Positions 54,483-64,000 of a stretch of 64,000 nucleotides of DNA are shown piece by piece; positions within the stretch are counted from its first letter, which is position 1, and every line of letters starts with the position of its first letter. The notes under the pieces are model-generated. The model searched no databases, was not told the origin of the DNA, and was given only the letters and a program-made list of their open reading frames with translations. Source of the stretch: Brachyhypopomus gauderio (Eukaryota > Chordata > Actinopteri > Gymnotiformes > Hypopomidae); NCBI RefSeq assembly GCF_052324685.1, contig NW_027506907.1, positions 297,790-361,789 on the forward strand, given 5' to 3'. The translations under genes were made by a program, and so were the position numbers.

Positions 54483-55705
54483 GTGATGACCAGTGTTGGG
54501 AACGTTACTTTAAAAAAGTAATTAGTTATAGTTACTCACTACTTGTTCAAAAAAGTAACTGAGTTAGTAACTGAATTACTCTATAATAAATGTAACTTGT
54601 TACCAGGGAAAGTAACTATTTGCATTACAGTAAAAAAAAAAGTTATATGCCAATGAATAAGGATTTTTTGAAAAAGCAGTTTTCACAGTCAGTTGAAATG
54701 AGTAGATCATAAAGGTGTTTAACTTTTGACATTTATTGCACATCAACAGACCAGTGCAGGATAAAATCCTTTAAAATCCCAAATCTTTGAAAAAAAGAAG
54801 CAAAAGTAAACAGTTACACTATATAGCCTACACCAGGTATCACCAAATGGCGGACCGCGGTCCGGATCCGGACCCGAACGCCGTCCTGTCCGGACCCAAT
54901 CACATTCCTAATTAACTGGATACGGACCCAAAATTTTAACGGGAGACTATATTTTAAACCGGAGAATTTATTTTCAGACGAGTGTTACGTTCACCACCCA
55001 TTTGAGTGTTACGTTCCCCCCCCCGCTCAACAACTTTTGTTCGCCACCGCGGACCCGGACCTAAGGTCTGAGCTATCTGCCAAAAATGGACCGCGGAAAG
55101 ATTTAATTGATTACCCCTGGCCTACACAGTAAAGTGCATTTACATCTATCAAATTAAATTAAATTCTCTCAACCTGAGACAACTGGTTTGTTTACAACAG
55201 AAGTAAACTTAACAATTAAACCTCTATTCTTAATTAAATAAATCAAATACCCAGTCTGGCAGAAATTCAGGAACTTCAAGTATTTTCTTAAATAATGTTT
55301 ATATCACCACCTTGAAAATGATAATTTTTCTTCGGCTTGCTCCTGACTCGCCATTTCTGACTCTTCTCCATTTGTGTCGTGTGCTTCGGCATGCGTGTAA
55401 AAACACTAGCTCTGATTGGCTACCATAACACTGCCTTAGCCAATCGCTTACTGACTTGTTAAGTTAAACAGGTGTTACACCGAGAACTGTGACCTATCAA
55501 GATCTGTTACTCCTCACTAGTCTGGGCAGCGGTCCGCTCGGATTACTGTTAGTATATCAATATATAGTAACGCACTGCTTTTAATGACCAGTAACGTCAA
55601 CGGCGTTGGAAGAGTAATTAATTATATTATCCCGTGACTGACAAAATGATGCCGTTACCTAACGCCATTATTTATAACGGTGTTATTCGCAACACTGGTG
55701 ATGAC
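54483..55705 (+). mobile_element. hAT element 1 (1207 bp) inside gypsy A
   Basis: The element runs from 54491 (CAGTGTTGGG) to 55697 (GCAACACTG); its ends are inverted repeats. A perfect 8-bp duplication GTGATGAC is present at 54483-54490 and 55698-55705. The flanks belong to one gypsy protease region, confirming a clean insertion. The inside has no transposase, so it is non-autonomous. Its subterminal GTAACT/AGTTAC repeats are characteristic of this hAT group. It carries hAT element 2. Confidence 0.93.
54826..55127 (+). mobile_element. hAT element 2 (286 bp) nested in hAT element 1
   Basis: Runs from 54834 (CAGGTATCACC) to 55119 (TGATTACCCCTG), with imperfect inverted ends. A perfect 8-bp duplication GCCTACAC lies at 54826-54833 and 55120-55127. 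It has a GC-rich interior rich in GGACC motifs and no coding capacity. Confidence 0.92.
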
Positions 55706-56959
55706 TATAGGGGGGCACACCGAACACATAGCCCTCTACGTCATCAGGGCCCCCAAAACGCCATTGATCCTTGTCCTTCCCTGGCTTCAACGCCACAACC
55801 CTGAGATCGACTGGCTCAACCTAACTGTCAGTCAATGGGGCCCTATGTGCAAGAGCTCCTGTCTCCTGACTCCCAGGTCCGGCACTCCCGATAGGTCGCC
55901 CGAAGTAATTGAGCTAAGCAGGATTCCATCCGAGTACTATGACCTCAAAGAAGTATTCAGCAAATGCCAGGCGGGTTTCCTTCCTCCACACAGGTCATAT
56001 GACATTGCTATCGACCTGCTGCCAGGTACCTGCCCTCGCCGGGGTAGGCTCTTTTCCCCTTGCTATTCCCGAACGTAAGGCTATGGAACAGTACATCCAG
56101 GAGTCCCTGGCTTCTGGTCTCATTTGGCCTTCCACCTCCCCTGCTGGGGCCAGCTTCTTCTTTGTCAGGAAGAAAGACGGTGGGTTAAGGCCGTGCATAG
56201 ACTACGGAGGCCTCAATAAGATCACGGTTAAAGACCATCACCCGCTGCCCCTTATGGCAACCGTGTTTGAGTCCCAACAAGCCGCGGTCTTCACCAAGCT
56301 AGACCTGCGGAGTGCGTACAATCTGGTCCGAGTAAGGGAGGGGGACGAGTGGAAGACCGCTTTCATCAACCCGTCGGGACACTACGAATACCTAGTCATG
56401 CCGTTCGGGCTCATGAACGCTCCCGCGGTCTTTCAGAGGTTTATCAATGTGGTTCTGCGAGAGGCCTTGGACCGTTATGTATACATCTACCTTGACGATA
56501 TTTTGATCTATAGCCGGTCACAGCAGGAGCACGTCAAACACGTACGTCGGTTTCTCCAACTGTTGTTGGAGAACCATCTGTACATTAAGCTGGAGAAGTT
56601 GGTGTTACATGGCAGGGAAGTGTCCTTTCTTGGCTTTATTGTGTTCCAGAATAAGCTGGCCATGGATCTAAGACTAAGGCCATGCCAAGACTAAGGTCGT
56701 GGCTCAGTGGCCTGTCCCCGCAATGCTTCACCAGGTTCAACGCTTTTTAGGGTTCGCTAACTTCTATCGCCGCTTTATTAAGAACTACAGCAAAACAGCT
56801 GCCCCTCTTACCGCTCTAACCAGGAAGTCTCCTGGGCCGTTTGCCTGGACCCCCGAGGCCCAGAAGGCTTTTGACGCCCTTAAGGCGCTCTTTTTGGCTG
56901 CCCCTGTCCTCACCATACCCGACCCCTGTGTTCGAAATTCTGAAACCCTTAAATGGTGA
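55698..56959 (+). pseudogene. Gypsy A pol: protease end, reverse transcriptase, RNase H start
   Basis: After the hAT element the protease-to-RT region resumes. The RT spans about 56050-56694 and includes [29 protein letters not shown] and the catalytic YLDD motif (near 56490). A short break near 56694 is followed by the thumb/RNase H connection (RRFIKNYS near 56770). The sequence is then cut at about 56945 by LINE DNA. Frameshifts occur at about 56050 and 56694. Confidence 0.8.
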
Positions 56960-57495
56960 GCACAATAAAAGTCAGAAGCAGTTGGGTTAGATAATAAAGT
57001 ACAATGATTTATTTTAACAAAGCATGGTTTAACCCAGAGATCTCATTTACACACACACACACACACACACAAGGTGTCTGTTGCAGAGAGCTAATTAACG
57101 TTAAAATACAATACAAAAATACAAATAAAACAATATAGGCTCAGCCATAAGCCAACTGAAAAAGATGGGTTTTTAGATGTGCCTTGAATATAGTGAAAGA
57201 TGGGCAAGCACGTAACTCAAGCAGCAGACTGTTCCATAACTTCGACCCAGCCACACTAATGGCCCTATCACCAATAGTGCGCAACTTGCTGCTAGGAACT
57301 TTGAGCAAGTCCAGCTCTGACGAGCGCAAGGTGCGTATTGGAGTGTATGTTTGGAGGAGACTACTGAGGTAGGATGGTGCACAGCCATTCAGAGATTTAA
57401 ACACCAGCACAATGACCTTATACTGAATACGATACTGGACAGGGAGCCAGTGAAGACGTTCCAGAATGGGCGTAATATGCGGTCCCTGGTGCAGT
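56945..57495 (-). mobile_element. L2-type LINE, 5'-truncated tail inside gypsy A
   Basis: The minus strand codes the conserved C-terminal end of L2/CR1-clade ORF2. It has HWLPVQYRIQYK and then a run ending KTHLFQLAYG (57509-57141). A short 3' UTR with a CA tract (57050-57072) extends to about 56945. 5' truncation is the usual outcome of LINE integration. Borders are approximate. Confidence 0.75.
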
Positions 57496-58136
57496 GTTAC
57501 CGGCCGCAAAAATCATAGCCCCCATCCAGTGGGATATCGAAACGGCCGTCAGACGGGCACTCGTGGCTGAGCCCGATCCAGGAGGGGGACCGCCTAGGTG
57601 GCTGTACATTCCCTCCAGTCAAAAGAATGGAGTCATGCAATGGGGGCATGCCTCTCTGTTCGCCGCTCATCCCGGGTCACGCAGGACCACTGAGCTTATC
57701 CGTAGACGGTTTCAGTGGACAGGTATGGGAAAGGACAGATGGTTTTGTGGCGGCTTGTACCGTGTGCACCAGCAACAAGACCCCCTTGGGGCTTTTGCAC
57801 CCTCTCCACCTGCCCGTTATCCTGGGCCGATCGCCTCGTTTGGGCCAAGTACACCCACAACACACTGTGGCATTCGTCCCTGAGGATGTCCCCGTTTGAG
57901 TGTCTCAACGGGTACCCCCTTCTATGTTCGCTGACCAGGAGAGCGAGGTCACGGTGCCTGGGGCCCGGGCCCTTGTCAAGTGGTGCCGGCTGGCCTGGAA
58001 GAGTGCTCGTCTGGCCCTGTTATCTGCCTTGACTGCCCTCGTTCCGTCCTGGCCAGCGGGTCTGGTTGTCCGCTAAGGACCTGCCCGTCCATGGGGGTAC
58101 ATGGAAGCTGGCCCCGCATTACTTGGGGCCCTTTAT
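57494..58136 (+). pseudogene. Gypsy A integrase and chromodomain remnants
   Basis: Shows an HH-CC-type zinc-binding region (HASLFAAHPGSRRT near 57650, TVCTSNKT near 57760). The catalytic core is almost all missing. A late integrase block (NTLWHSSLRMSPFECLNGY near 57862) is followed by a chromodomain-like end near 58060-58136. Several frameshifts. Cut by the 3' end of LINE B. Confidence 0.7.
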
Positions 58137-58169
58137 CAATCAATCAATCAATCAATCAAATTTTATTTA

Positions 58170-58885
58170 TACAGTGGTACCTCGAGATACGAGTTTAATC
58201 CGTTCCAGACTCGTGCTCGTATCTCGAACTGCTCGGTTCTCGAAGCAATTTAACAATGTAAAGTATTGTAATTGGTTCCAGTCCTTAAAAAAGTCACAAA
58301 ACTAGCGTAAATGTGGAAAAAAAGACATGTTCTTTATTAATAAAGGCACACGCAACATGTATAATTAAACAATACAGTAAATTGGGACAATATCGTCAAG
58401 CCTTTCGCCGTGTTTGCACTTTTAAAGTTGTCCTTCTGCTTCAGGATTGTGCTAATGGTGGATGTACTCCGGCCGAACAGACGAGCGAGTTCGGCTACAC
58501 GAGTGCCTTTCTCATGCAGGTGAATAATCTCCTGCTTAGTTTCAACAGTTATCATTCTCCTCTCACTGGACTTTCCACTACTAGAGCCTTTCTTTGGAGC
58601 CATAATGCAAAAAAAACGTTTGTAGTACAGTATTGAAATACTGTACAGTACTGTATACACTCGTTGCAAAGCACACGAGCAAAGCACACGAGCAAAGCAC
58701 ACAAGCAAAGCACACGAGCTGATTAATGATTTCTTTTTTCCCATATAGTACTGTACTGCCACCTAGTGGTTGATGCTCGTATCTCGAGCGTGCACTCGTA
58801 TGTCGAACAGAAATTTTGCTCGGCTCTGTGCTCATATCTTGGATCGCTCTTTGTAGAGCAGCTCGTATCTCGAGGTACTACTGTA
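58170..58885 (-). mobile_element. Tigger/pogo-like DNA transposon in the LINE B 3' UTR
   Basis: Ends CAGTGGTACCTCGAG (from 58172) and CTCGAGGTACTACTG-like complement (to 58883), with TA on both sides (58170-58171 and 58884-58885), as for Tc1/mariner-class insertion. On the minus strand (about 58600-58350) is a short start of a transposase with a CENP-B-type helix-turn-helix: TKQEIIHLHEKGTRV, then LARLFGRSTSTIS. The DDE domain is absent, so this is an internally deleted, non-autonomous copy. Confidence 0.88.
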
Positions 58886-59538
58886 TAGCGCTTTTTACAA
58901 CAGTTGTTGTCACAAATCAGCTTTACAAGTGCCGAGTCCTAGCCCCCAGTGAGCAATGAAAGTGGCAATGAAAAACTCCCAAGTATTTTTTGCATGAGTA
59001 AGAAACCTTGAGAGGAACCAAGACTCGGGGGGAACCCATCCTCCTTTGGCCGACACCGGTCACCATGACAACAACAACAATTTAGACAGAAAGAAATAAA
59101 GAAAAGGAAAAGATATAATAATATCCATCATGGTGTAGGCATATCCGGTTAGGCAGGAGGTGGCCGGCCCAGGATGGATCACTTGCCTCTCCTCATCTCA
59201 TTGTTCCTCAAGCAGGTGGGCAGCCATGTGGAGAAAATTAAACAGGGAAAATTAGCTCTGTATGAGGACATACACAGGACAGATTAAATTAAACACATTT
59301 CTGGAGTGTGGCAGCAACTCCGGCATTAAGTTAAATTATTATAGCCTAGCTAAAAAAGGCAGAACCAGAAGGTAACATAGGCTTGGGGGCATTCTGAGAC
59401 AATGGCATCCATCCACTGCACTGTCAACAAACTTGAGTGACCACGAGCAGTGACAAGATGACAGCACCAGTGTCCCAGTCTACCATAAAACCCTTCGTCT
59501 ATGAACCCCTGGATCTGTACCTTTATCTAAGGGGGATA

Positions 59539-62495
59539 TTAATTATCAAACGCTAAACTAAATAAGTGGGTTTTCAACCTAGACTTAAAGATTGTGACTG
59601 TGTCAGAGTCCCAGATGCATTTTGGAAGGTTGTTCCAAAGCTGGGGGGCCTTACAAGAAAAGGCTCTTCCCCCTGATGTTACCTTATTTATTTTTGAAAC
59701 TAATAAGAGACCAGCACCCTGTGATCTTAGTGGACGTGGGGGTTCATAATAGCAAATAAGTTCATGGAGCAAGCCCGTGCAGTGCTTTATAACTTAATAA
59801 AATAATTTTTAAATCAATACGGAATTTAACTGGGAGCCAATGCAGGGCTGATAGGACTGGTCTAATATGCTGAAATTTTCTTGTTCTGGTCAGAACTCTG
59901 GCTGCGGAATTTTGAACTATTTGAAGTTTATTTAGATTCCTATTCGAACATCCCGACAGTAGTGAGTTACAGTAGTCTAATCTGGAGCTGACAAAGGCGT
60001 GCACCAATTTTTCTGCATCATCCTGTGATAATGCATTTCTTAACTTGGCAATGTTGCGGAGCTGTAGAAAAGCTATCCTAGTAGTATTATCTATGTATTT
60101 ATCAAATGATAGGTCGGAGTCAAGTATGACGCCTAGGTTTTTGGCTACTGTGGCAGGTGTAATGGGGTAGTTTCCGAGATTAAGCATTAGATCTGGAATT
60201 TTCTGTCTTGAGGCCTTAGGGCCCAGGAGGAGAACTTCTGTTTTGTCCTCATTAAGTTGGAGGAAGTTTAGAGACATCCAGCATTTAATATATCTTACAC
60301 AGGCCTCAATTTTTCCAAAACTGAGTTTGTCATCAGGTTTGGCTGATATGTAAAGTTGAGTGTCATCTGCATAGCAGTGAAAATTGACACCATGTTTGTT
60401 TATAACTGTGCCCAATGGTAGCATATATAATGTAAATAATAGTGGTTCTAAAATGGAGCCTTGCTGGACCCCATATTTAACTTTTGTACGTTTGGATGGA
60501 ATATTATTGAGCTCTACAAACTGATAGTGATTTGTTAAGTAAGAGTAAAACCATGAAAGGGCTGTGCCTGAGACTCCAACCCAGCATTCTAACCGCTTTA
60601 GCAAGATCCTATAATCAATTGTGTCAAAAGCTGCACTAAGATCAAGAAACACTAACAGTGATACATAGCCTTGATCTGAAGCAAGGAGGAGATCATTTGT
60701 TACTTTGACTAATGCTGTTTCAGTACTGTGATGGGACCTAAAACCAGATTGGAACTTTTCAAATATGTGATTCTTATGCAGATATAGGCATAATTGCTAT
60801 AGCTGGGCAACAGCTTTTTCCATGATCTTAGATATAAATGATGTGTTAGAAATGGGTCTATAATTAGATAGCGCAGTCGGATCAAGATTTGGTTTCTTGA
60901 TCAGAGGTTTAATAACTGCTAATTTACATGATTTGGGCATATGACCTATTGTAATGGATGAGTTAACTATAGTTAGAAGAGGTTCAGTTACAGCTGGTAA
61001 TACCTCTTTTAATAACTTTGAGGGAACCGAGTCTAGTGTGCAGGGAGTACAATTTAAGGAAGAAATTATTTTCTCTAATTCTGATTGTGGGAGTGGATGA
61101 AAAGCATTAAGTTTTTCTCCCAGTATATAATTTAAATCAATATCAACCAAACCAGATGACATACCAGTTGTATTGCTAATAAAAGGTTTTATATTTTGTC
61201 TAATATTCTCTATTTTATTATCAAAGAAATCTATAAATACATTACTAGTGAAGTTTACTGGAATCTGAGGTTCTGCGCATGCTTGATTTTTTGTAAATTT
61301 AGAAATAGTATTAAAAAGAAATCTAGGATTGTTTTTATTTTTCTCTATCAGTGAGGCTAAGTATGCTGAGTGTGCTTTAGTGAGTGCCCGTTTGTATTCA
61401 ATAATGCTATCCTTCCAGGCACAGTGGAATACTTCCAACTTAGTAGATCGCCATTTCCGTTCTAATTTACGTGCTATTTGTTTTAAGTTTCTAGTTTGGT
61501 CAGTGTACCACGGGGCGAGCTTTTTGGATCTAGCCTTTTTATATTTGAGTGGAGCTACTATATCTAGAGTTGATCTGCAGGTATTCTCTATGCAGTTGGT
61601 TAGACTGTCTAACTCTCCTGGATCGGATGGCGAGTGGGCTAAAGCAGTTACGTCAGGGAGGGTTTCAATAAACTGTGTTGCTGTTGATGAATTTACCAAG
61701 TGCTTTATACACTGCCGAGGAGACGAGCGGGTATTTATGTTAAGATGAAGCTTGAATTGGACTAAATAGTGATCAGAGATTGCTACGGTTTGCGGAAGTA
61801 TATTTATATTATCTACATTGATACCCAGCATTAAGATTAAACCTAGGGTATGATTTCGATAGTGTAGGTCCTACTACATTTTGTATAATGCCGACAGAGT
61901 TCAATATAGAAGTAAAAGCCCTTGTCAGTGGATCCTCCGCATTATCAAAATGTACGTTAAAGTCTCATTATTATTTTGTCACTACATACTGCTAAATTTG
62001 CTGCAAAATTGCTGTGAAATCGTTTAAGAAATCTGAGTAAGGCCCTGGTGGTCTGTATACATTTGTCAGGGAAAATGCACTTTTATTTACGGATGGACTA
62101 ATTACATTAATAGACAGCATCTCAAATTAATTTGAGATATCTAGGTATTTCTGATGAATTTCTAAACAATCTCGATAGATTATACATATTCCTCCTCCTC
62201 TGCCTGACAATCTAGGTCTATGTATATAACTATATCCCACAGGAGTGGCTTCGTTTAGAGTTATATAATCACCAGATTGAATCCACGTTTCAGTTAGACA
62301 CAGAATATCAATTTTCTGGTCAGTTATAAGTTCATTCACAAAAACTGCTTTAGAGATGAGCGATCGAATATTGATTAATCCAATTTTCAGATCGGTCATA
62401 TAGGTGGTAATAATTGGATGTGAAGTTTGAATATTAGTTAAAAACTTAGGACGGACTATTTTCTTATGATTTAATTTAAACCGGGGCACAGACAC
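59539..62495 (-). pseudogene. LINE B ORF2: endonuclease and reverse transcriptase
   Basis: Order on the minus strand: an apurinic-type endonuclease start (INIRSL, ILCLTETW; 62495-62127), its SDH motif near 61775, then the RT. The RT has the NYRPIS block near 60870, AFDTIDY near 60620, GVQQGSILEPLLF near 60460 and catalytic YADD near 60385. The C-terminal LHWLPVKFRID block (about 59840) and KTHLFSLAF (59550) end the ORF. The frames 61831-60797 and 60652-59762 are the same frame split by a single TAG. Frame changes occur in the endonuclease (62127-61831) and near 59765. Confidence 0.85.
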
Positions 62496-62549
62496 AGTCT
62501 CAAATCCTGTGGGAACTTGGTGAAGCCTCTAAGCAGAGACTCTGGACAG

Positions 62550-63316
62550 TCAGCAGCTCCTAGAACTACTCTGCCGACTAACTAACAGGCTATTTGCTAT
62601 GCTGCAGGATAACAAGGCGGCGCCATCCCGAGTGGGATGGACACCGTCCCTGCCTAAAAGACCAGGCTTGCCCTCGAACTCTGTCCAATTATTAATAAAG
62701 CCCACTTGATTTTCGGAGCACCACTTGGACATCCAGCGGTTTAACGACGTGAGACTGCTGTATTGCTCATCGCCGCGCCGCATTGGGATGGGGCCAGAGC
62801 ACATTACCGCATCGGACATCGTCTGGGCCACCTCTTTAACATTAGCCTTAGTCACTTCTGACTGCCGGAGACGTATATCGTTGGCCCCTACATGTATGAC
62901 TATCCTAGAGAATCTTTTATTGGCTAACAGTCTAAGGTTGCCACTAATGTCCGGTGCTCTGGCTCCCAGTAAACAACTAACTGTAACCGCTGGAGCCCCT
63001 ACAGGAATAGCGACTTTCATGTGCCGAAATATAGAGTCTGCTATGACCAGAGTCTGTGAGACCGGCTCCTCAGCGGGTGTTCTACTGAGCGGGTCAAACC
63101 TGTTGGACACGTGAACTGGGGAGTGGTACTCTGGTGGGCTAGCGCTGGCGTTAGCATTATAATGTAGCTTAGCTTCGCTCTCCGACTACGCTGCTGAGAC
63201 GTCACCCATTCGTCCCGCTGTGAGGGCTCTATCGCCGGAGTCGCTAGTTCTCCCTGGCGCGTCCACAGCTACTACTGACTCTGTCTCTCTATCCCTCAAT
63301 AATGAGTGGACGCGGC
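62550..63316 (-). pseudogene. LINE B ORF1 with SGNH-esterase-like domain
   Basis: The frame 63110-62550 (186 codons) shows the SGNH/GDSL order: ADSIF with the candidate nucleophile serine, HVGANDIRL with the asparagine block, and DGVHPTRDG with the Asp/His pair near the end. Esterase domains in ORF1 are known from CR1/L2-clade LINEs. The same frame continues upstream past one TAG (63186-63188) to 63316, where a hAT element cuts it. The N-terminus is therefore not visible here. Confidence 0.8.
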
Positions 63317-64000
63317 CAGGGGCGGACTGGCATACATTGCTACCGGGGATTTTCCCGGTAGGCCGATGGGTTAGTGGGCCGCCGGGCCACTGGAGGTTTA
63401 AGTCGGCAAGTGGAGGAGCCATTGCCGCGCACTGCGGCCCCGGCCCGTAGTCACGCTGCTGTTAAACGGTGTTATTACCTCCCCCGCTCCAGTCAGATTA
63501 ACCTGCGCGGCCGCGGCCTGAGCCTGTAAACACATAAACAATTTGGACCGGGCCGCGGACTGAGCCTGTAAACACATGAACGAGTTGGACCGGGCCGCGG
63601 ACTGGGCCAGCTGATGCGGGCTGACGGTATGCAGCGGAGATCAGAAAAAAAACCAACTTGTCCCAGAAAACCTGGGCCGGACTACGAAAACATACAGCAG
63701 TTTAAATTGTAGATAACATGTTATTTTAAATGTACTGCGGTCGCCTCTGCAACGTCTAAGGCACCATGTACAAATTACCTTAACACTGTTAACACGGACG
63801 CAAGTGGCGTTCCAGGTTCCAGAGCACTGCGCACTGTTTTTTAAAGCTATTGAAAAAAAGATTAAAACGAACCACCACAAATAGTTAAGAGGAAGAAATA
63901 CCCACGTTAGAGTTGTAGGTTGTTCTTTAGGATGCACTTTGCGTGTTTGGTGGTCTTAAAACATAAATATACGTATATAATTTATCCAATTTTATTTTAT
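63317..64000 (+). mobile_element. hAT element 3, left end, continuing past the window
   Basis: Begins CAGGGGCGGACTGG, a hAT-type terminus, inside LINE B ORF1. The matching right end (CCAGTCCGCCCCTG) does not appear before 64000. Inside are GC-rich near-repeats of about 50 bp (GACCGGGCCGCGGACTG at 63546 and 63589). No coding region is recognised. Confidence 0.65.

Larger units (their letters stand above)
50631..58136 (+). mobile_element. Ty3/gypsy retrotransposon A, heavily interrupted
   Basis: Plus-strand remains in order: gag N-terminus (50662-50838), rest of gag (53641-54391), protease region (around 54365-54480 and 55698-55850), reverse transcriptase (about 55939-56694), start of RNase H (56699-56950), and integrase pieces with a chromodomain-like tail (57494-58136). 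The pieces are separated by gypsy B, a hAT element and an L2 LINE tail, and the 3' end is cut by LINE B. No LTR of this element is visible in the window; its 5' part directly abuts L1. Described as a fossil only. Confidence 0.85.
58137..63316 (-). mobile_element. L2/CR1-clade LINE B, nearly complete, esterase-type ORF1
   Basis: The minus-strand element has its 3' end at the ATCA/TGAT tetranucleotide repeat (58137-58159), a signature of L2/CR1 tails. Upstream of that in sense direction come a 3' UTR (interrupted by a Tigger element), ORF2 (62495-59539) and ORF1 (from 63316 to 62550). ORF1 is cut at 63317 by another hAT element. Damage is light: one stop in ORF1, and one stop and at least two frameshifts in ORF2. 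This is probably the youngest LINE here. It interrupts gypsy A. Confidence 0.85.

Noticed and set aside
62725-63114. Plus-strand frame opposite LINE ORF1
   Set aside because: It is the shadow of the esterase-type ORF1, which shows motif conservation on the minus strand.

Overview
The window is vertebrate nuclear DNA, almost certainly from a teleost fish. It has intron-rich genes with GT-AG junctions and vertebrate-type proteins, very frequent (CA)n/(TG)n and (GA)n microsatellites, and fish-type transposons (Tc1, hAT MITEs, L1, L2/CR1 LINEs, Ty3/gypsy, Tigger). I could not fix the species.

Four protein-coding genes could be assembled exon by exon, all on the + strand: a calponin-1-like gene (cnn1, 15590-21334), mitochondrial phospholipase D6/Zucchini (pld6, 22532-27414), the secretory small GTPase rab3d (30933-38778) and a tetraspanin-1-like gene (tspan1, 44876-48188). 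Every proposed splice junction keeps the reading frame and ends in a complete family-length protein (282, 235, 220 and 242 aa). The genes are not an operon and have unrelated jobs: actin/smooth-muscle regulation, piRNA biogenesis on mitochondria, regulated exocytosis and a membrane scaffold. Human CNN1 and RAB3D both lie in 19p13.2, so that linkage looks ancient.

1-13.4 kb holds no gene I can support: microsatellites, an inverted pair of short dispersed repeats, a 73-bp hAT MITE and a CpG-rich block (about 10.9-11.9 kb) that may be a minus-strand promoter. 13.5-14.05 kb looks like a solo LTR with internal tandem repeats. 15.5-48.9 kb is the gene block; its introns hold a 1.5-kb 23-bp minisatellite with higher-order structure (cnn1), a 305-bp insertion flanked by 19-bp direct repeats (pld6), a decayed Tc1 element with later insertions in it (rab3d), and a second copy of one of those MITEs (tspan1).

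49.3-64 kb is a transposon graveyard with readable stratigraphy. An L1 5' fragment abuts a plus-strand Ty3/gypsy element (A). Element A is split by a minus-strand gypsy (B), by a 1207-bp hAT element that itself contains a 286-bp hAT element (both with perfect 8-bp target duplications), by an L2-type LINE tail, and finally by a long minus-strand L2/CR1-clade LINE. That LINE has an SGNH-esterase-like ORF1 and an only lightly damaged ORF2. A Tigger/pogo element sits in its 3' tail and a further hAT element cuts its ORF1 and runs off the window end.

I found no CRISPR, tRNA, rRNA or other classical RNA gene, and nothing I would claim as an unknown molecular system. The most unusual signals are the nested insertions, the calponin minisatellite, the 6-nt coding first exon inferred for pld6, and a perfect hairpin in rab3d intron 1.
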